Below are positions 62,101 to 64,000 of a stretch of DNA of 64,000 bases, one piece after another. Every line of letters starts with the position of its first letter. Position 1 is the stretch's first letter. This DNA comes from Jejubacter sp036620675 (lineage in GTDB: Bacteria; Pseudomonadota; Gammaproteobacteria; Enterobacterales; Enterobacteriaceae). Made by a program: the position numbers and the translations under genes. The DNA lies in NCBI GenBank assembly GCA_036620675.1, contig JAZHEE010000012.1. One strand, given 5' to 3'. The notes beneath the pieces are model-generated. The model ran no database searches, was not told where the DNA came from, and saw only the letters and a list, made by a program, of their open reading frames with translations.

Positions 62101-62249
62101 TCCACCTCGGGCAGCGCCGACACCGGCAGGAAGCGATAGCCGATAATACCGGCCAGCATAATAGCCACCATGACCAGCGTGGTGGCGACCGGGCGTAGAA
62201 TAAACAGGCGGGACGGGCCGCCAGTGGCGCTGGGAGGTAAAACCTGCAT
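59127..62249 (-). CDS. mdtB: RND multidrug efflux subunit MdtB
   Basis: 1040 aa (E. coli 1040), starting [20 protein letters not shown]. The proton-relay helix [20 protein letters not shown] and the RND repeats are complete. It is the partner of MdtC. Its ATG overlaps the last base of the mdtA stop; it ends one base before mdtC. Confidence 0.97.
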   Translation of the reverse strand: [1040 protein letters not shown]

Positions 62250-63508
62250 CAGGAACGCGCCCCCTGAGCGCCGCCTTTCTCTTTTGGAGAGGCGCGTTTA
62301 TCGGCACTGGCTTCGGCATTGTGGGCATCCACCACTTCCACCGTGGCGCCTTCGGTCAGACGATCGATGCCGTCGGTCACGACCCGATCCCCCGCGGAAA
62401 GCCCGCCGGTAATCACCACTTTTTCGCTGTCCTGAATGCCGGTGGTCACCAGATGTTTGCTGACCCTGTTACCGTCGCCCAGCACCCAGACGAAGTGGCC
62501 TTCGTTACCCATTTGCAGTGCCGCGGAAGGGATAACGACCGCGTCATGCTGGGTATCGACCAGCATACGGGCATTGACGAACTGGTTGGGGAACAGCCTG
62601 TCGTCCTGATTAGCGAAGCGCGCCTTGAGTTTGATGGTGCCGGTGGTGGCATCGATCTGGTTATCCAGGCTTAACAGTGCGCCATCGCTCAGTTTCTGCT
62701 TATTGGTGCGATCCCAGGCTGCGACGCTCAGGGTCTGGCCCGCCTTTTGGGCTTCCAGAATTGAGGAGATATCGCCTTCCGGCAGAGTGAAGACCACGTC
62801 GATGGGATGGGTCTGGGTCAGCACTACAATACCGGTGGTGTCGCTACTTGATATCTGGTTGCCGATATCCACCTGCTTCAGGCCAACCCGGCCGTCGATA
62901 GGGGCGGTGATGCGGCTCCAGTCGAGCTGTAACTGGGCGCTGGCGACTGCGGCTTCATCGGCCTTAATGGTTCCCTGGGTTTCGCTGACCAGCGCCTGCT
63001 GGGTGTCCAGCTCCTGGCGTGACACCAGGTTGGTTTTGGCCAGTTGCTGATAGCGTGCCAGATCGCGACGGGCGTTGGCGAGCGTGGCGCGATCTTTCGC
63101 CAGCTGGCCCTGAGCCTGGGCGAGGGCGACCTTAAATTCGCTGGGATCGATTTCCGCCAGAAGGTCGCCCGCTTTTACCTGCTGACCTTCCTGAAAGTGG
63201 ATAGCCATTAGCTGACCGTTAACCCGGCTGCGTACCGTAACGGTATTGGCGGCGGTGACGGTGCCAAGGCCAGTGAGATAGCGTGGAACCGACTCGCTGG
63301 TGGCGGTCGCCGCCTGTACTGGCGGCGCCGGGCCGCGCATACCGCGCCCTCCGCGGCCGCCGGCCCCCGGCTTTTGCTGACCGGCAGCCTGCTGGGATGC
63401 GCCGCCGTTGTCGCCAGAGTGCGAATACCAGAAAAAAAGCGCAGCCAGCGCAATAATCACAATGCCCGCCAGCCATATCCAGCGGTTCTTCTTAGAGCCT
63501 TTCATCAT
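62249..63508 (-). CDS. mdtA: RND efflux periplasmic adaptor MdtA
   Basis: 419 aa (E. coli 415). An N-terminal signal anchor (residues about 8-27) is followed by a Gly-rich linker, the barrel-sandwich hybrid (NTVTVRSRVNGQLMAIHFQE), a coiled-coil hairpin (LANARRDLARYQQLAKTNLV) and a beta-barrel. It couples MdtBC to TolC. It is the first gene of the BaeR-controlled operon; a candidate BaeR box lies upstream. Confidence 0.97.
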   Translation of the reverse strand: MMKGSKKNRWIWLAGIVIIALAALFFWYSHSGDNGGASQQAAGQQKPGAGGRGGRGMRGPAPPVQAATATSESVPRYLTGLGTVTAANTVTVRSRVNGQLMAIHFQEGQQVKAGDLLAEIDPSEFKVALAQAQGQLAKDRATLANARRDLARYQQLAKTNLVSRQELDTQQALVSETQGTIKADEAAVASAQLQLDWSRITAPIDGRVGLKQVDIGNQISSSDTTGIVVLTQTHPIDVVFTLPEGDISSILEAQKAGQTLSVAAWDRTNKQKLSDGALLSLDNQIDATTGTIKLKARFANQDDRLFPNQFVNARMLVDTQHDAVVIPSAALQMGNEGHFVWVLGDGNRVSKHLVTTGIQDSEKVVITGGLSAGDRVVTDGIDRLTEGATVEVVDAHNAEASADKRASPKEKGGAQGARS

Positions 63509-63558
63509 TAACGTCTTCTACCCTGAAACGATTTGGCGTAATGGTACTAGTTTAGACG

Positions 63559-63576
63559 GCCATCGACAGGGAAAAA
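63559..63576 (-). promoter_or_regulatory. Candidate BaeR box upstream of mdtA
   Basis: Read toward mdtA the site is TTTTTCCCTGTCGATGGC, agreeing with the published BaeR box (TTTTTCTCCATDATTGGC) at the TTTTTC and TGGC ends and about 12 of 18 positions overall. It lies about 50-68 bp before the mdtA start. The assignment rests on this match and on the known BaeR control of mdtABC. Confidence 0.5.
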
Positions 63577-63837
63577 TGAAGGAAATATGGAAAGGGATTC
63601 AGGAATAGTCTGGTTCCTGGGATGGTTGTTATCAGACTTTACAATGCAGGTTATCAGAGTGCTACGCGGCAGCGAGAAAACCAGGATTATCTAACGCGTT
63701 CCTTCTTTAATAAGATTCTGGCTGTTGTTATTTTAACCTGCCGTTAATTACAGGGGGCTGTATTTCTGTATTCGGAATTTTGTTAATAATTTGGTGTGCT
63801 TTCGGTGTTGTTTCATTGACGGTGAAATATTATTACG

Positions 63838-64000
63838 GTGGCGCTGTGTTCTGGAGGAATATGCCGCGCCGGCGAAGGTTCCGTTCACCCGCGGTGGATT
63901 AACAGAGAAGCAGTGGCGCAAAGTGAACGGAACCGCCCACCGCATCGTCATATTCTGCCGCTTCTGTTCTGAAACCGGGCGCCGAAGCCGTCTGTCACCC
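63838..64000. repeat. Partial copy of the mosaic repeat family at the window edge
   Basis: GTGTTCTGGAGGAATATG and GCGAAGGTTCCGTTCACC match unit B (about 40521-40563). They are joined directly to CGCGGTGGATTAACAGAGAAGC and TGAACGGAAC, as in unit C, and then CTGAAACCGGGCGCC as in the 122-bp array. It is therefore a recombined assortment of the modules seen at 39.3-41.7 kb, continuing beyond the window. The 63577-63837 stretch to its left has no gene I can support. Confidence 0.85.

Noticed and set aside
1..64000. tRNA or rRNA genes
   Set aside because: I found no tRNA cloverleaf or rRNA sequence on either strand, although a covariance-model scan was not possible.

Overview
The window is chromosomal DNA from a member of the Enterobacteriaceae. 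Most of the backbone can be read as E. coli-type genes in recognisable order: folE-yeiB-sanA-cdd-yohK-yohJ-dusC, yohD/yohC-pbpG, dld/bglX-yehZYXW-yohO-yehS, metG/mrp, rcnB, thiM-thiD, fbaB, yegS, the CyaR sRNA, yegQ, and baeR-baeS-mdtD-mdtC-mdtB-mdtA. It is not E. coli itself. yicN-nepI sits here beside rcnB, mlrA/yehTU/yegP are missing, and several accessory blocks interrupt the backbone. The genus cannot be fixed from sequence alone. A pyridoxal-phosphate histidine decarboxylase locus is a trait of histamine-forming enterics such as Morganella, Raoultella and some Klebsiella/Enterobacter.

Layout. 1-9.4 kb: nucleoside/folate/tRNA backbone, with an inserted LysR regulator, a secreted metallo-beta-lactamase-fold enzyme and a methyltransferase. 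9.5-11.7 kb: pbpG, then an AT-rich two-gene cassette encoding a pesticin/T4-lysozyme-like muramidase and an LprI-like periplasmic protein, a likely toxin-immunity pair. 11.8-20.6 kb: respiratory D-lactate dehydrogenase, periplasmic beta-glucosidase, the YehZYXW osmolyte ABC importer, YohO and YehS. 20.6-21.2 kb: six tandem copies of an 82-83 bp repeat inside REP-like palindromes. 21.2-24.5 kb: metG and mrp. 24.5-27.4 kb: an AT-rich regulatory block (ToxR-like membrane regulator, small membrane partner, LuxR-type regulator). 27.3-29.7 kb: rcnB, yicN, nepI.

29.7-37.0 kb is a leftward histamine operon: hdcT1 (APC antiporter), hdc, hdcT2 (second APC antiporter), a complete second hisS, and last a 615-codon gene that fuses a REP-associated tyrosine transposase (RAYT/Y1) domain to a full-length histidyl-tRNA synthetase-like domain. 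The usual catalytic residues of both halves are replaced: the HUH motif in the first, and the HisA and motif-3 arginines in the second. This points to a repurposed RNA/DNA-binding and histidine- or tRNA-sensing protein. It is the most novel object in the window.

37.5-39.2 kb: TPP riboswitch with thiM-thiD. 39.3-41.7 kb: 2.4 kb of mosaic tandem repeats (units of about 0.75-0.8 kb, then 122 bp units). The same modules reappear at the right end of the window. 41.9-45.6 kb: fbaB, yegS, CyaR, yegQ.

45.8-52.2 kb is a leftward class II microcin/glycocin-type island: a Gly/Ser/Asn-rich precursor with a double-glycine leader and four cysteines, an 82-aa protein (immunity candidate), a TcdA/B-like glycosyltransferase, a GT2 glycosyltransferase with an alpha-helical tail like SunS-type enzymes, a HlyD/CvaA-type adaptor and a C39-peptidase ABC exporter. 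Together they predict a glycosylated, exported peptide in a Gram-negative host.

52.4-63.5 kb: the BaeSR two-component system and MdtABC RND multidrug pump. mdtD is frameshifted by an exact 46-bp tandem duplication; removing one copy restores exactly 471 codons.
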